From contig NC_092628.1 of NCBI RefSeq assembly GCF_039555335.1, forward strand, positions 97,840,536 to 97,904,535: DNA of 64,000 bases. Direction: 5' to 3'. The stretch comes from Amphiura filiformis (Eukaryota; Echinodermata; Ophiuroidea; Amphilepidida; Amphiuridae). The position numbers were made by a program, and so were the translations under genes. The notes under the pieces are model-generated. The model saw nothing but the letters and a program-made list of their open reading frames with translations, was not told where the DNA came from and ran no database searches. This document shows, one piece after another, positions 46,601 through 55,287 of this stretch; position 1 is the stretch's first letter, and each line of letters begins with the position of its first letter.

Positions 46601-49600
46601 AAATTTCAAAAAAAATTTGCAAAAAAAAAAAAAAATCAAAAAAAAATTTCAAAAAAAAAAAAAATTCAAAACAATTTGGGAAAAAAATCATGAGGACGTG
46701 GCTAATTGCCACAGATGAATATGAATGAGCGAATGTAAATAAGGGATGTTAATATTTAGGGACGTTAATATTTAGGGACGGTGAAATGAGTGAAAATGAG
46801 TGAATGAGCAGTGAAATGAGTGAATGAGCAGTGAAATGAGTGAATGAGCAGTGAAATGAGCGAATGAGCAGCGAAATGAAATGAACGAATGAGCAATGAA
46901 ATGAGCAAATGAGCGAAATGAGCAAATGAGCAGGGTAATGAGCAAATGAGCATGGAAATGAGCAAATGAGCAGTGAAATGAGCATGGAAAGGAGTCAATG
47001 AGCATGAAAAATGAAATAAACAAACAATCTTCTTTTAAAACTTTTATTAGCAACTTCCAGAAAAGAGTGGTCGATTAACGCGCTTTAATCATCGCTTTCC
47101 ATCTCGTCATCCTCTTCGTCCTGTTGGAAAAGCCCGGTGAATTGAGATCGATGTTTAGCCAACGTTATTTTCACCGCTTTGCCTACGTCCATGCCTTTAT
47201 CTGTCTTCTCTTCTAGGTCGATCACGATATCCTGATGAGTTTCGTCATATTTCAAATGGACGTTATGTGCCAAAAATGTCCCGTAGCTGTCAAAAAAATC
47301 TCGTTTAACGGCCCATACAGTCTTCATATTAGCCTTTTCCCCGGCCAGGTCTTCAGCCATACCTTCGTTGACGTACTTTTCGTATTTTTGGGTCCTCATC
47401 TCGCGGTAGCAACTCTGGCCCGTTTAAGCCATTCTCGATACGTGACATTATCCTCCAACTCCACGTCGCTATCTTCTCCGGATGTCGCGCTTCCCCGCTC
47501 GGAGACATCCGTCCCCGAATTTTCGGGTTCGGATGTCTCGGAGCGTTCCTCCTCTTCGCCGTGCATCATTTTCACGTGTCTCCTCAAGTTGAATGATCGA
47601 TCGAAATGTTTGTCGCACGCGTGACAAGGGTGGGGTTTGAACGCTGAAATAGAAGCCATGCATGCGTCGACTCCTCGAGAGTTGATCTCCAAATGACAAG
47701 AACGAGGTGAAACCGACCTTTTTATAACCTGCTCTTTGACTCATTTCGCTGCTCATTTGCTCATTTCACTGCTCTTTGACTCATTTCGCTGCTCATTTCA
47801 CTGCTCATTTGCTCTTTTCACTGCTCATTCGCTCATTTCACTGCTCATTTGCTCATTTCACTGCTCATTTGCTCATTTTACGTGCTCACTGACTCATTTC
47901 CCTGCTCATTTGCTCATTTCCCTGCTCATTTGCTCATTTCGCTGCTCATTGAACCATTTCCTTGCTCATTCGCTCATTTGCTGCTCATTCGCTCATTGCA
48001 CTACTCACATGCAGTGTTCGTCTAAAGGTCACGAGGTCCTGTCAGGGGAAAGGTCAACCGGAAATACAGCCATTTTGAAAAAGTTCAACCGGAAATGCCC
48101 CTCATTAATATTCAGATATGCTAATTAGCCACGCCCCCTCATTAATATTTATATATGCATGAGCTCATGTATATTCATGAGCTAGCTCATGCAATATAAA
48201 ATGAATGTGAAGGGGCATTTCCGGTTGAACTGAACATATAGAATTATTCGTGTTTCATTTCTTCAAACATATTAAATTATTCGTAAAATTTCGAAATGAT
48301 GTTCCTAATTAAGGTGAAAGATGACCAAATGTTGCTTTGAACAAAAAGCAAAAACACAAATTCTCGTCTCTGTCATTTGCTCAAATCGTTTTTTCGACGT
48401 TCCTAAATAGGCTGTTCAAATTTTTGAAATTTTTCTTTTTTTGAATTCCGCCGGGCTGGGGAAAGGTGGGTATTTTTTGGCACGATTAGTCCCCCATTCA
48501 TATATTCAAATATGCTAATTAGTCTCACACCTCATTCATATTCATATATACTAATTAGCCAAATCGTTTTTTCATGAAATTTTTCTTTTTTTATTCATTT
48601 TGATGTTCAAATATTTCATGACTCATGACTTTGAAATCGTCCCTACAGACGCGTATACTACTGAGCGAAGATTCGCCGAAGAACCGGAATGAAAACAGAT
48701 TGCAAAAAATAACTGCTAGTGCTACCAGTTCAGATCGTCACACCAAGTTGAGATGAACTTATCACAATGAGAAAATGAAGGAATAGAATAAGGTACATGT
48801 ACGGGATTTCTTAATTATTTCTTAACTTTACAACCGGTCATGTATGATAGGCGAACTCGTAGATACATACGGGGTGAACTCAGTGACTGACTATGACCGA
48901 GTCTCAGTCGCCGAGTGTTCCGTATCCGCGACTGTATACGTACCGGACTTGCAGACAAAATGACCGATTTGATATTCACATTCTGATATTTCCAACTTAT
49001 TGCTACTTCATCAGCAAAATTGATTCCTGTAAATGTTCCAAATATAAGGGAACGATTGATCAAATCTTGTGAAACACGGTGCTAGTGCTACCGGAGAGAC
49101 GAAGCGAGTCGCTGTGTTTGCCCACCTTGATCGGCGCGGCTCCTGTAATTTCTTCAGCATCAATTTACGCAATTTACGCATCGTGTTCGGTAATCCATAA
49201 AACATGAATGTTTCACTTTTTCAGTACACTGATTGTAGTATCATTAAAAGAATCGTGACACAAGTGACAATATTTTAATTTTATTCAGATTTCAGAATTC
49301 CATCAAATAACGTTCTACTATACCTAAATTGTATTTATTTTATAGGCCTAATAAAGTATCGTGATTGTGTGGAAAGAATGTACCGGGAGAATGTATTACC
49401 GCAATGCGCTAAATATGAAAACCTTTATGGGCTGGATTTGATGAAATCGGCGGTTTTTTTATTAATTTTTTGATTACTACAAGACGATATTTTTAAAAAT
49501 CAGATATTTTAAAATGAATCAAGAATAGGGAATTTCACAAACAAGTTATTTAATTTGTTATTCGATCATGTTTATTCAGTCCATGACATGAACGGTATAC

Positions 49601-51718
49601 GGTAGCAGCAAGCATTTGCGCATGGAATTGATCCCAGCGCGAAATTCAAACTCAATTACCCAGTTATACCCAGCCAGTTATGACTGATTTTACGGAACAT
49701 TTTCGTGTTGACAATAATTCTATTATTTCTAATATATATAGAAGGAATCAGCAACTTGGAAGATTCTTCTCATTTCAAGCTTTATTGTGAAAATCAGACT
49801 TGCCAGGCAGCTTGCAAAGTACAGGAAGCAAGTCTTGTTTACATGTTTCCGAGTAGGATCACATGACTGCGAGCCCTGAGCTTACGTCACGAGCATTCTC
49901 AAGGTCAAAGACGATTGATTTGGGTGCTTTTTGGGCGCCTTAAAAAAGACCAGCTTTATTGGCCATGAAAAAAATCGGAAAAAAATATTTTTAATATCCT
50001 GATATCATAAGCTTTCCATTGATATATAACTTTATTTTCAATGAGGTTCACCTTTAAAACCCACATTTGCATCATGCTCAAGTTCATTGAGCCTCAAACT
50101 CTAAAAATTGTAGCTCTTTAGCTCAAATTTAGAACAATTGTGACCTCCAACGCTTATAATTTGGCCCAATTTAAATTCACAGACCACAACAAAAATGTAA
50201 GCGCTACGAGCTTGTCTTAAGGAGCAGCGCACCAACAGTTTTCTTTTATGTTATGTTTATGTTATGTTAAAGTTTACTTAAGATTCAAGCTCAAAATAGA
50301 TTATTTTCATACACGATTTAAAAAAGCAAAACCTTTCTTTAAACGGTGATTCTTTGCCATGGATATAAGCTATTGACTTCCAACATGTTTTGTACTAACT
50401 TTTGACCAAGAGGGCCAAAGGAGGCCAGATATTTAACTATTGTACATTTTGGACAAAGTGTTCATCTCTAACCCACCGAAAAAATAAGATAATATTAAAT
50501 AAGAAATAACTGTTACAGCTTTTTTACTCCCAAATGATGGGACTCTAGACAAAGCGCCGTAACTTTGACAAAATGGGTCCGATTTTGATCTAAATTTTAC
50601 TGGTTTTAATTCCCTTCAATACAAAAATACCAAAGTTTGTGTACACAACTTTAAAAATTAACTAAAAAATATGTTCCAATACATTGCTTCCGGTACGGGT
50701 CGTGTAGAGCCTATGCAAACCGACTGTAGGGGGCCTATCAATGACCGTCTAACGCACCTTTGCAATGAATAGTGAGGCTATGATCAACGTGAGAAAATAA
50801 CGCCTTTTCATGTGCTTTTCAATCACTAACACGTACAAATAAGAAAGGATAAAATACAAAACAAATAATAACTTTCGTAAAACCTCCATTTAGTACCTCC
50901 ATGGTTTAATAATGCTTTGGCTATAATATGCAGAGGATCATTGGGTAAAAGAGCCAATATTCCGATGTCTGTTCACATGGCATGTAAATTCTTGGTTGTT
51001 TGAAATGTTTAAAATTCAAATGAAATATCGCTCCTTGGTTCCTTCAATTGATGCTCTTTTTTATTTTTTTTTAATCTCCTGGAGTGTATTGTGTTACCAA
51101 ATTATTAATTATGCACCATGAAATATATTCAAACCTTTCGGATATTCAAACGAATAAGTTCAATAAGTAGGCCTATCTCTATAAATTTTATAACATATAA
51201 CTTTGACATATTATTCTCATGCAGGTACTGGGGAATGCGTAAACATTGTACATGTTGGACCTGCCATTGAAAATATAGGTACTAGCAGCCTTACAAATGG
51301 AATAGTTTTTATTATGGCTCGTCATGTACTAGAATGTGATGGGGTTGTATCGAGTTGGGAGTTTTGGCCAGAGGTGTCAGTCGCATTTCGAGCGATGGTA
51401 TTTAGACCTGATTCTAGCGGAGATCTTACCAAATGGACAATTGTAGGGATAAATGATATCCCCGCATCAGATGTGATGGCCGACCAAATGTCTGTTTCTA
51501 GCGTACAAAATAATGAACAAATAGTAGTTCAAACTGGTGATGTCATCGGAATAGGGCAGAACCAGAAAACCATGCGAACGTTCATCGGAAATAGCCCTTC
51601 CTATTATAAGCTAATGTCAAACACTTCTGCGTTAATAGCAGGTGAAATAGTTACCAACATTGTAGGCCCACAATCAACAGGAATAATTCTTGCCGCTAAA
51701 GTATCAGCTCCATCCTAA
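37622..51718 (+). CDS. Gene 3: secreted multi-EGF protein, third paralogue (alternative first exons)
   Basis: Exons: 37622-37682 (1a) or 38008-38059 (1b), 40348-40620, 40849-40962, 43695-43808, 43987-44100, a damaged EGF 4 (possibly 44289-44381), 44736-44849, 51225-51718. With the cryptic acceptor for EGF 4 the product is 458 residues (1a) or 455 (1b), and the frame closes exactly. Four complete EGFs plus one truncated EGF. The last intron (6.4 kb) holds a 5-kb nested transposon. Same secreted architecture as genes 1 and 2. EGF relics at 41965, 44591 and 50330-50700 show that it has lost repeats. Confidence 0.82.
38008..38059 (+). CDS. Gene 3 alternative first exon 1b: signal peptide
   Basis: ATG at 38008, donor GTAAGA at 38060, phase 1. 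Encodes [17 protein letters not shown]. It lies in a ~0.4-kb tandem duplicate of the promoter plus exon 1a. Either exon can join 40348 in frame; splicing of one to the other is not expected. Confidence 0.72.
39512..39925. mobile_element. TA-flanked MITE, CAGTAAGCC ends (copy 2) in gene 3 intron 1
   Basis: Same terminal repeats as 34105-34614, flanked by TA at 39510 and 39926, but 96 bp shorter through an internal deletion. Non-coding. The rest of intron 1 (38060-40347) contains an inverted pair 'GAAACTTTCGGGCC' (about 38197) and 'GGCCCGAAAGTTTCC' (about 38593), marking another foldback of ~0.45 kb. Confidence 0.8.
40348..40620 (+). CDS. Gene 3 exon: N-terminal cysteine module
   Basis: Acceptor ATTACAG, donor GTAGGT, 273 bp. 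[12 protein letters not shown] start (diverged from LLPVEAQ), [16 protein letters not shown] and [10 protein letters not shown] kept. Five cysteines conserved. Confidence 0.85.
40849..40962 (+). CDS. Gene 3 exon: EGF 1 (divergent type)
   Basis: 114 bp, phase 1-1. [15 protein letters not shown] start and [14 protein letters not shown] end. Donor GTAAGC. Confidence 0.86.
41240..41945. mobile_element. Large palindrome in gene 3 intron
   Basis: Arms at about 41495-41690 and 41745-41938 pair closely: 'CAGTATGTGATG' at the centre, 'ACGATATCGGGA' and 'AACCACTTTCAT' outward. Further diverged copies of 'CACATACTGATCTATCT' lie at about 41248 and 41408. Foldback element without coding capacity. Confidence 0.65.
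41965..42110 (+). pseudogene. Degenerate EGF-exon remnants
   Basis: 'GATTGACAATGCACTG', then 'GAGGAAATACATTGTGAAAATAG', matches the 3' half of an EGF exon with a broken frame and a weakened donor GTTACT. 'AAGGAATATACTGTGAACAAAG' near 42082 is a second tail. Both lack the first three cysteines. Confidence 0.6.
42390..42910 (+). repeat. Tandem repeat with AGGTCAAAGGTCA (DR1) motifs
   Basis: Units of about 97 bp, in ~195-bp pairs, contain 'GGTCAAATTTAAAGTTTCTC' and 'CCTGTAACTC'. Perfect AGGTCAAAGGTCA occurs at 42393, 42570 and 42895, with near matches in other units. This is the DR1 arrangement bound by nuclear receptors such as HNF4 or RXR dimers. Binding here is untested inference. Confidence 0.6.
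43695..43808 (+). CDS. Gene 3 exon: EGF 2
   Basis: Acceptor TTGCAG, donor GTAAGT. Calcium-type EGF starting [18 protein letters not shown]. 114 bp. First unit of a ~292-bp exon-plus-intron duplication. Confidence 0.87.
43987..44100 (+). CDS. Gene 3 exon: EGF 3
   Basis: 114 bp, same splice sites as EGF 2, 292 bp downstream. [18 protein letters not shown]. The preceding intron repeats the 'GGACAAAGCGCTGTAACTTT' block seen before EGF 2. Confidence 0.87.
44289..44381 (+). pseudogene. Gene 3 EGF 4 with deleted splice acceptor
   Basis: Compared with EGF 3, 11 bp are missing at the intron-exon junction (TTGCA joined to ATGCGCTTCAG), removing the acceptor AG and the NINE calcium motif. The next AG, at 44287-44288 (CTTCAG), would open a 93-bp exon in the correct phase, giving a truncated EGF without its first cysteine. 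The conserved G before YEG is also changed to C. The donor GTAAGT is intact. Skipping the exon also keeps the frame. Confidence 0.7.
44591..44628 (+). pseudogene. Tail fragment of an EGF exon
   Basis: TGTACTGCAGGCTACGAAGG and the bases that follow match the last third of an EGF exon. The 5' part is replaced by unrelated sequence. No usable acceptor in frame. Confidence 0.65.
44736..44849 (+). CDS. Gene 3 exon: last EGF
   Basis: Acceptor TTGCAG, donor GTTAGT, 114 bp. [18 protein letters not shown] start, CEN end. Joins the terminal exon 6.4 kb downstream. Confidence 0.86.
45946..46320 (-). CDS. ORF with C-x2-C..SQ..H-x-C motif in the Polinton-like element
   Basis: About 124 residues starting MKKHCYGC. 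The N-terminus has a compact 'CYGC' then 'PSQTQHDCL', a Cys/His cluster that could bind zinc and that I recall from unassigned ORFs of large invertebrate DNA elements. The rest is acidic then basic. The frame is open upstream for only six more codons and then meets repeats, so the N-terminus may be complete or truncated. Function unknown. Confidence 0.5.
   Translation of the reverse strand: MKKHCYGCINDRPSQTQHDCLYLDEEDPLWDVVYEEALRELDLNYVRAIWLEVANIQNLDVSLVDFTESTTVSVAKWKDKEYRNGRDGLLQMMIFRKIAYCSLQDGSSTRKLSWSAGLGERWIV
46335..46690. repeat. GGTCAACCGGAAATACCGCC repeats and A-rich tract
   Basis: Four copies of a ~28-bp unit (GGTCAACCGGAAATACCGCC plus ATTTTGAAA) at 46335-46450, then 240 bp of 'AAAATTTCAAA' simple sequence. 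Two more units lie at 48048-48095. The lysine/serine-rich open frame across this tract is an artefact. Confidence 0.75.
46775..47005. repeat. Minisatellite AGTGAAATGAGTGAATGAGC, left arm
   Basis: About a dozen 16-20-bp units. The inverse-orientation array is at 47745-48005, so the two form opposed arms around the zinc-finger ORF pair. Serine/leucine-rich open frames here are artefacts. Confidence 0.75.
47085..47399 (-). CDS. Downstream ORF overlapping the zinc-finger ORF by ATGA
   Basis: 104 residues starting [17 protein letters not shown] and ending in an acidic tail ([11 protein letters not shown]). Its ATG (47399-47397) overlaps the TGA (47398-47396) of the C2H2 ORF. Either a one-base shift has split a single ~190-residue protein, or translation restarts at the ATGA. 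Conserved-looking aromatic segments ('[14 protein letters not shown]') suggest a real protein. Function unknown. Confidence 0.5.
   Translation of the reverse strand: MRTQKYEKYVNEGMAEDLAGEKANMKTVWAVKRDFFDSYGTFLAHNVHLKYDETHQDIVIDLEEKTDKGMDVGKAVKITLAKHRSQFTGLFQQDEEDDEMESDD
47396..47659 (-). CDS. C2H2 zinc-finger ORF of the Polinton-like element
   Basis: Starting at ATG ([10 protein letters not shown]) it encodes 87 residues with one classical finger, [20 protein letters not shown] then MH (C-x2-C-x12-H-x4-H), followed by an acidic S/E-rich linker and '[15 protein letters not shown]'. A single finger plus an acidic linker recurs, as I recall, in uncharacterised ORFs of invertebrate Polinton- or adintovirus-like elements. 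DNA or RNA binding is plausible. Confidence 0.6.
   Translation of the reverse strand: MASISAFKPHPCHACDKHFDRSFNLRRHVKMMHGEEEERSETSEPENSGTDVSERGSATSGEDSDVELEDNVTYREWLKRARVATAR
47745..48005. repeat. Minisatellite GCTCATTTCACTGCTCATTT, right arm
   Basis: Reverse-complement partner of 46775-47005, about 14 units, some with CGCT or GACT variants. Lies immediately upstream of the minus-strand zinc-finger ORF, so it may be in its leader or promoter. Confidence 0.75.
50330..50700 (+). pseudogene. Relic intron of a lost EGF unit
   Basis: 'GACTCTAGACAAAGCGCCGT', 'AACTTTGACAAAATGGG' and 'CCGATTTTGATCT' match the intron that precedes EGF 2-4 (43552, 43838, 44130). The expected EGF exon after it is missing; only 'ACATTGCTTCCGG' remains. 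Trace of a deleted repeat unit. Confidence 0.55.
51225..51718 (+). CDS. Gene 3 terminal exon: C-terminal beta-rich module
   Basis: Acceptor CATGCAG, stop TAA at 51716-51718, phase 1 start. [29 protein letters not shown] and QTGDVIG are kept. The segment after it ([18 protein letters not shown]) has diverged from genes 1 and 2. Ends VSAPS as in gene 1. Confidence 0.88.
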
Positions 51719-53296
51719 GGTAACAACCAGTGGGGTGAATTCATATTGATTTTGATTTGCAAAAACCAGTATCCAACCAGCTGTTTCTCCTCACGCCTCG
51801 AGATCTTCATAGGGCCTATGCCTCGCTATATCGCCAATGAGCGCTGTGCAATAACTATCACCCGGTATAGCATAATTATCGACATACTTTTAAAGTATGA
51901 TGTTTTGCATAGACTTTTTGAATCGAGTTTGGTGATAAATTACGTGTTCGTAACTATAAAAATATTTGTCAACTTGTGAATCAAATGTGAATTAAGAAAT
52001 ATATTGCATTATATCCTAACAATTTTGATTAACCTTTTGCGTGGTTCACAAATAATTTTAAGAATTTTTGCAATTTTTAGGAAATATCCCACCCAGTTAT
52101 GTATCACCACGTGGTCATTTTAATTCAAGGGCTTATACCACTAAATCAGACTTCTGCCAGCTTCTGTCCAAGTTTATCAGTCATATAGTGCCATCTTTAC
52201 ATTCAAAATGTGACAAATTGATATAATATTAGCAATTTTAGTGTTCAAAATCGTGTTTAAATACAATTTCTTATTGTGAATGTCACACAGGTTAAAAAGA
52301 AACGGGAATATTCGGGCAATATTTAAGACTATCTGCGCATGAATACACAAGGGAAAAATGTAGTTAGCAGTCGTCAAATCGGTCTTTTTATGTATCGCTG
52401 ATTTTCTCAACAAGTAGCCGAGCAATGTTAAAGCTAATGCATACCATGGTATGCAAAATGTTCTTCTCTAAGATGATATACATAATTTATACTTTAAAAC
52501 TGGGAAAATATCTACTTTTGCACATAAACGTGAACTCTACTTTCATAACTTTGCGTGTATAAAATCAATGCGAAGAAGGTTTTTGTGGTGTGTTCTCTTT
52601 ATCATCACACAGCTTGTCTCCCTTCGCAATGATGAAAAATTTCCACACGACGGTGTCGCTATTACGCTGAGCGAACGGTAGTGTGTTGTTTTGCAGTGTA
52701 TTCGAAAACATTTCATTTTCTCAAAATTTTTGAGAATCTATTACAGTCAAGCTAGAGAAGTAATTGGTGTGGTTGATGCATTCCTAGCCAGGTAAGCGTT
52801 TGAGTTTCTTTGCAAATTAGCTATTTTAAGCTCAGTATCATGTCATGCAATGCATGACATGGTACATTGTGTACAGCTATGTACATGTACAGTACACCCA
52901 TCGTATGGCTCGACATTACACAATTGTCACACTATGTCAGGCTGACGAGGCTGTGTCAGTGTTCATTCAATTGAAAATGTATCCTTGCTCGAGAAGTCAA
53001 GTCACAAATTTGTGCACCGCAGTGACCGATGAGCTTCACATTCGAGGCTACACTGGATTTCAGAGAACAACGTCAACGGCAATCCCTTGCTCAGATTGGT
53101 GCGAGCGCCCTGTTATTGGTCGACGTACGCGGAACTTTGTGTTCACTTCAAGGGCGCCGATCTGCAATGAGTAACGATATGATGCACAATCAGCTAATCA
53201 GATTATCTGTCTGTTGCTACGATTCAGCCAATCAGTACCCCACCTCCGTAAATACATGTACTCAAGACTGTGCACACGCTCTCAAAATGTAAACAA
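51719..53296. other. Region downstream of gene 3
   Basis: No exon supported. A donor-like CCAG|GTAAGCG near 52790, preceded by moderately GC-rich sequence, could be an untranslated first exon of a downstream gene. Open frames at 52845-53292 lack domain-like patterns. Confidence 0.3.
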
Positions 53297-54015
53297 GTGA
53301 CATTCATACATTTGTGCTATATAACGGCGCGCGCGATTGGTCAAGAGCCGGGCATATTCAGCGTTCATACATTCACACTATGTAACGGCGCGCGTGATTG
53401 GTGTCCCGGATGTGCGATCGCCAGGTAGGAAAAATGAAGGAAAATCATGATTTTTGATATACGGTAATGTTGCTTGTACGTTTTTGTTATTATTTTATGA
53501 AATAAGAATCACAAAATGTACTGGTATGTATGAACTGGGGTCATTCATATATTTTCATGAAAAAAACCATTTAGTCATGAAAATATATGAATGAACCCCT
53601 AATTCATGCCCGGCTACTTCAGCGTGATGATTTCGGTATAGAAAAGAATGCAAGAAAATCGCGTTAAGAATCTTACATCTTATTTTTGTTATTATTTGAT
53701 GAAAAACAATCACTGAATGTTTGGGAATGTATGAAAGGGGCTTATTCATATGCCTCAGGCATAAATTAGGGGTTATATATGAATGAACCCTGTTCATACA
53801 TACTAGAACATTTTGTGATTCTTATTTCATCAAAATAATAACAAAAAATTACAAGTAACATCATTAAAAAACATGATTTTCCGTCATTTTCCCTACCCGG
53901 CGATCTCACATCCGGGCCACCGGGCATAAACGCTGTTTATGCCCGGCTCTCGACCAATCACGCGCGCCGTTATATAGCGAGTATGTATGAACAATCAATC
54001 ATGCGGGCCCTCAAT
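53297..54015. mobile_element. Foldback element with GGCGCGCGTGATTGGTC motif
   Basis: Left arm 'ATAACGGCGCGCGCGATTGG', then 'AAGAGCCGGGCAT', pairs with 53930-53995. 'TTTGTTATTATTTTATGA' and 'TTCATACAT' pair further in. Part of the left end is doubled. Fragments of the same family lie at 4885-4920 and 17057-17095, in the intron upstream of the N-terminal exon of genes 1 and 2. Confidence 0.65.
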
Positions 54016-54479
54016 TTCATGAATGAACCCCTAATTCTTCTCTGACAAAAACTTTACGAGACCATTGCATTTGAAATCTAAGCATGAATGCCATGTACAA
54101 TGTACATGTACATTGTACTAAGCGACAGTTCAAAATAGCCAATTCTCTCGGTCAGGGTTGTTCCATCCATTGCACTTATTGCGATTCTGTCGGTCAACAT
54201 GATGTCACTTTTGCCATGATTGGGCTATTCCATCTTGCCCCTAGTGTGACACAAAGGGGACACTTACCGTTGCACTCAATGGGGGAAATCACAAAACATG
54301 CAACAAATAAATACTCTTGATGAAATAATTTTAAGCTCGATTTCTTATCAGGGAAATCAACTTTTAAATAAATTACCATACTAAATTAATTGGTATTTTC
54401 TGTGCTGAGAAAATTTTCTTGAACTGAAAGGCCCTGTACAAACCAATAGGGATTTCGTGAGGGTGTCCGCTTTGACATA

Positions 54480-54910
54480 CGTGGGAAGAAGTACATACTT
54501 TTACTAAATTCCAAAAGTACGGTATGTGTTTTTGTATACAATTTACAAAATTTATGTACATACAAAAGTACATACTTTTGCAACATACTTCCATGTGTGT
54601 ACGTAGTCGTTCTCCTGCATGCAATTTTACATACATACCATAACCACACCCGGGTATAAGCCCACCCCCATTTTTGAAGTGAAATCTGCCATCTAGGGGG
54701 GTGGGCTTATACCCGAGTGGTTACGGTATATGCAAAAATGCATACGTTGTATAATTCAAGTATATACATTTGTATATTATGTCATTATTGACTGAAAACT
54801 ACAATGTACATAGTATTTAATACATACCCGGAACTTTGGCAAAAGTATGTGGTTTTGCATATGTATGCAAAAGTATACAGTACTTTTGCAACATACATAA
54901 TATATATAGG
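54480..54910. repeat. Scattered GTACATACTTTTGCAACATA repeats around a short hairpin
   Basis: 'AAGTACATACTTTTGCAACA' variants occur near 54490, 54565 and 54870 and again at 57847-57900. At 54635-54729 a hairpin pairs 'GGGTATAAGCCCACCCCC' with 'GGGGTGGGCTTATACCC'. Confidence 0.5.
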
Positions 54911-54948
54911 CCTATATACGCCATATAATGCAATTTCTACATACATGT

Positions 54949-55287
54949 ACCGTATAAGCACCCAGGGCACTTAACAAAGTCGTTTTGGGTGGACAGTTAT
55001 TTTTAACCTGGTTTACCTACATGTAATCTTTCGCAAGGGGCGTTTATTAGAGACGAATTACGTATGTTATAGGTCCTGAGACGTTCTAGTAGCTTTTCTG
55101 GTGCAGAAAATGCATTGCAAGTTTACACTAGACTTGTAGTCCTCCAACTATTTCACTGTATTGACGACTTGACGTCTAACTGTCACTTCAACATTACATG
55201 TAATGTTACCCTTAATTGAAAATACCCTACATGTAGGTGGGTGCTTATTGGGGCATGGGAGCTTATTGGAACAAATTTATACGGTTT
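54949..55287. mobile_element. Candidate MITE with ACCGTATAAGCACCC ends
   Basis: 'CCGTATAAGCACCCAGGG' at the left is partly mirrored by 'GGGTGCTTATTGGGGC' and 'TTATACGGTTT' at the right. ~340 bp. Boundaries uncertain. 55288-58800 holds nothing else beyond AT-rich DNA, short repeats and a B-box-like GGTTCGAATCC at 58106. Confidence 0.4.

Larger units (their letters stand above)
45502..48662. mobile_element. 3.16-kb Polinton/Maverick-like miniature element with 6-bp TSD
   Basis: Ends AGTAGTATACGCGTCTGTAG and the exact inverse CTACAGACGCGTATACTACT. GAGCGA is duplicated at 45496-45501 and 48663-48668. Long inverted termini span about 45502-45817 and 48234-48662 ('AATTATTCG', 'GACAGAGACGAGAA', 'GGGACGATTT'). 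Polintons are known for 6-bp duplications, 5'-AG ends and long TIRs, all present here. At 3 kb it is far shorter than the usual 15-20 kb and lacks polymerase, integrase and capsid genes, so it is a non-autonomous derivative. It carries three minus-strand ORFs. Confidence 0.7.
45014..50053. mobile_element. 5.04-kb TTAA-flanked DNA transposon (Kolobok/T2-like ends) in gene 3 last intron
   Basis: TTAA at 45010-45013 and 50054-50057. Inverted ends AGGTGAACCTCATTGAAAAT and complement. The terminal repeat runs about 55 bp, through 'TATATATCAATGGAAAGCTT'. The TTAAAGG start resembles the T2/Kolobok MITEs of Xenopus as I recall them; piggyBac is the other TTAA family. Its own sequence (45014-45501 and 48663-50053) shows no clear transposase. 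The centre is occupied by the nested 45502-48662 element. Confidence 0.72.

Noticed and set aside
46332-46718. Lysine/serine-rich 128-residue open frame
   Set aside because: It spans the AAATTTCAAA simple repeat and GGTCAACCGG units. The composition is entirely repeat-driven.
46749-47053. Serine/leucine/histidine-rich minus-strand frames
   Set aside because: All three frames of the GTGAAATGAGTGAATGAGC minisatellite are open; no gene is implied. The same applies to 47736-48128 on the plus strand.
52845-53292. Two overlapping plus-strand frames of 109 and 87 residues
   Set aside because: GC is slightly higher, but there is no domain-like pattern and no clear splice pair. Left unannotated.
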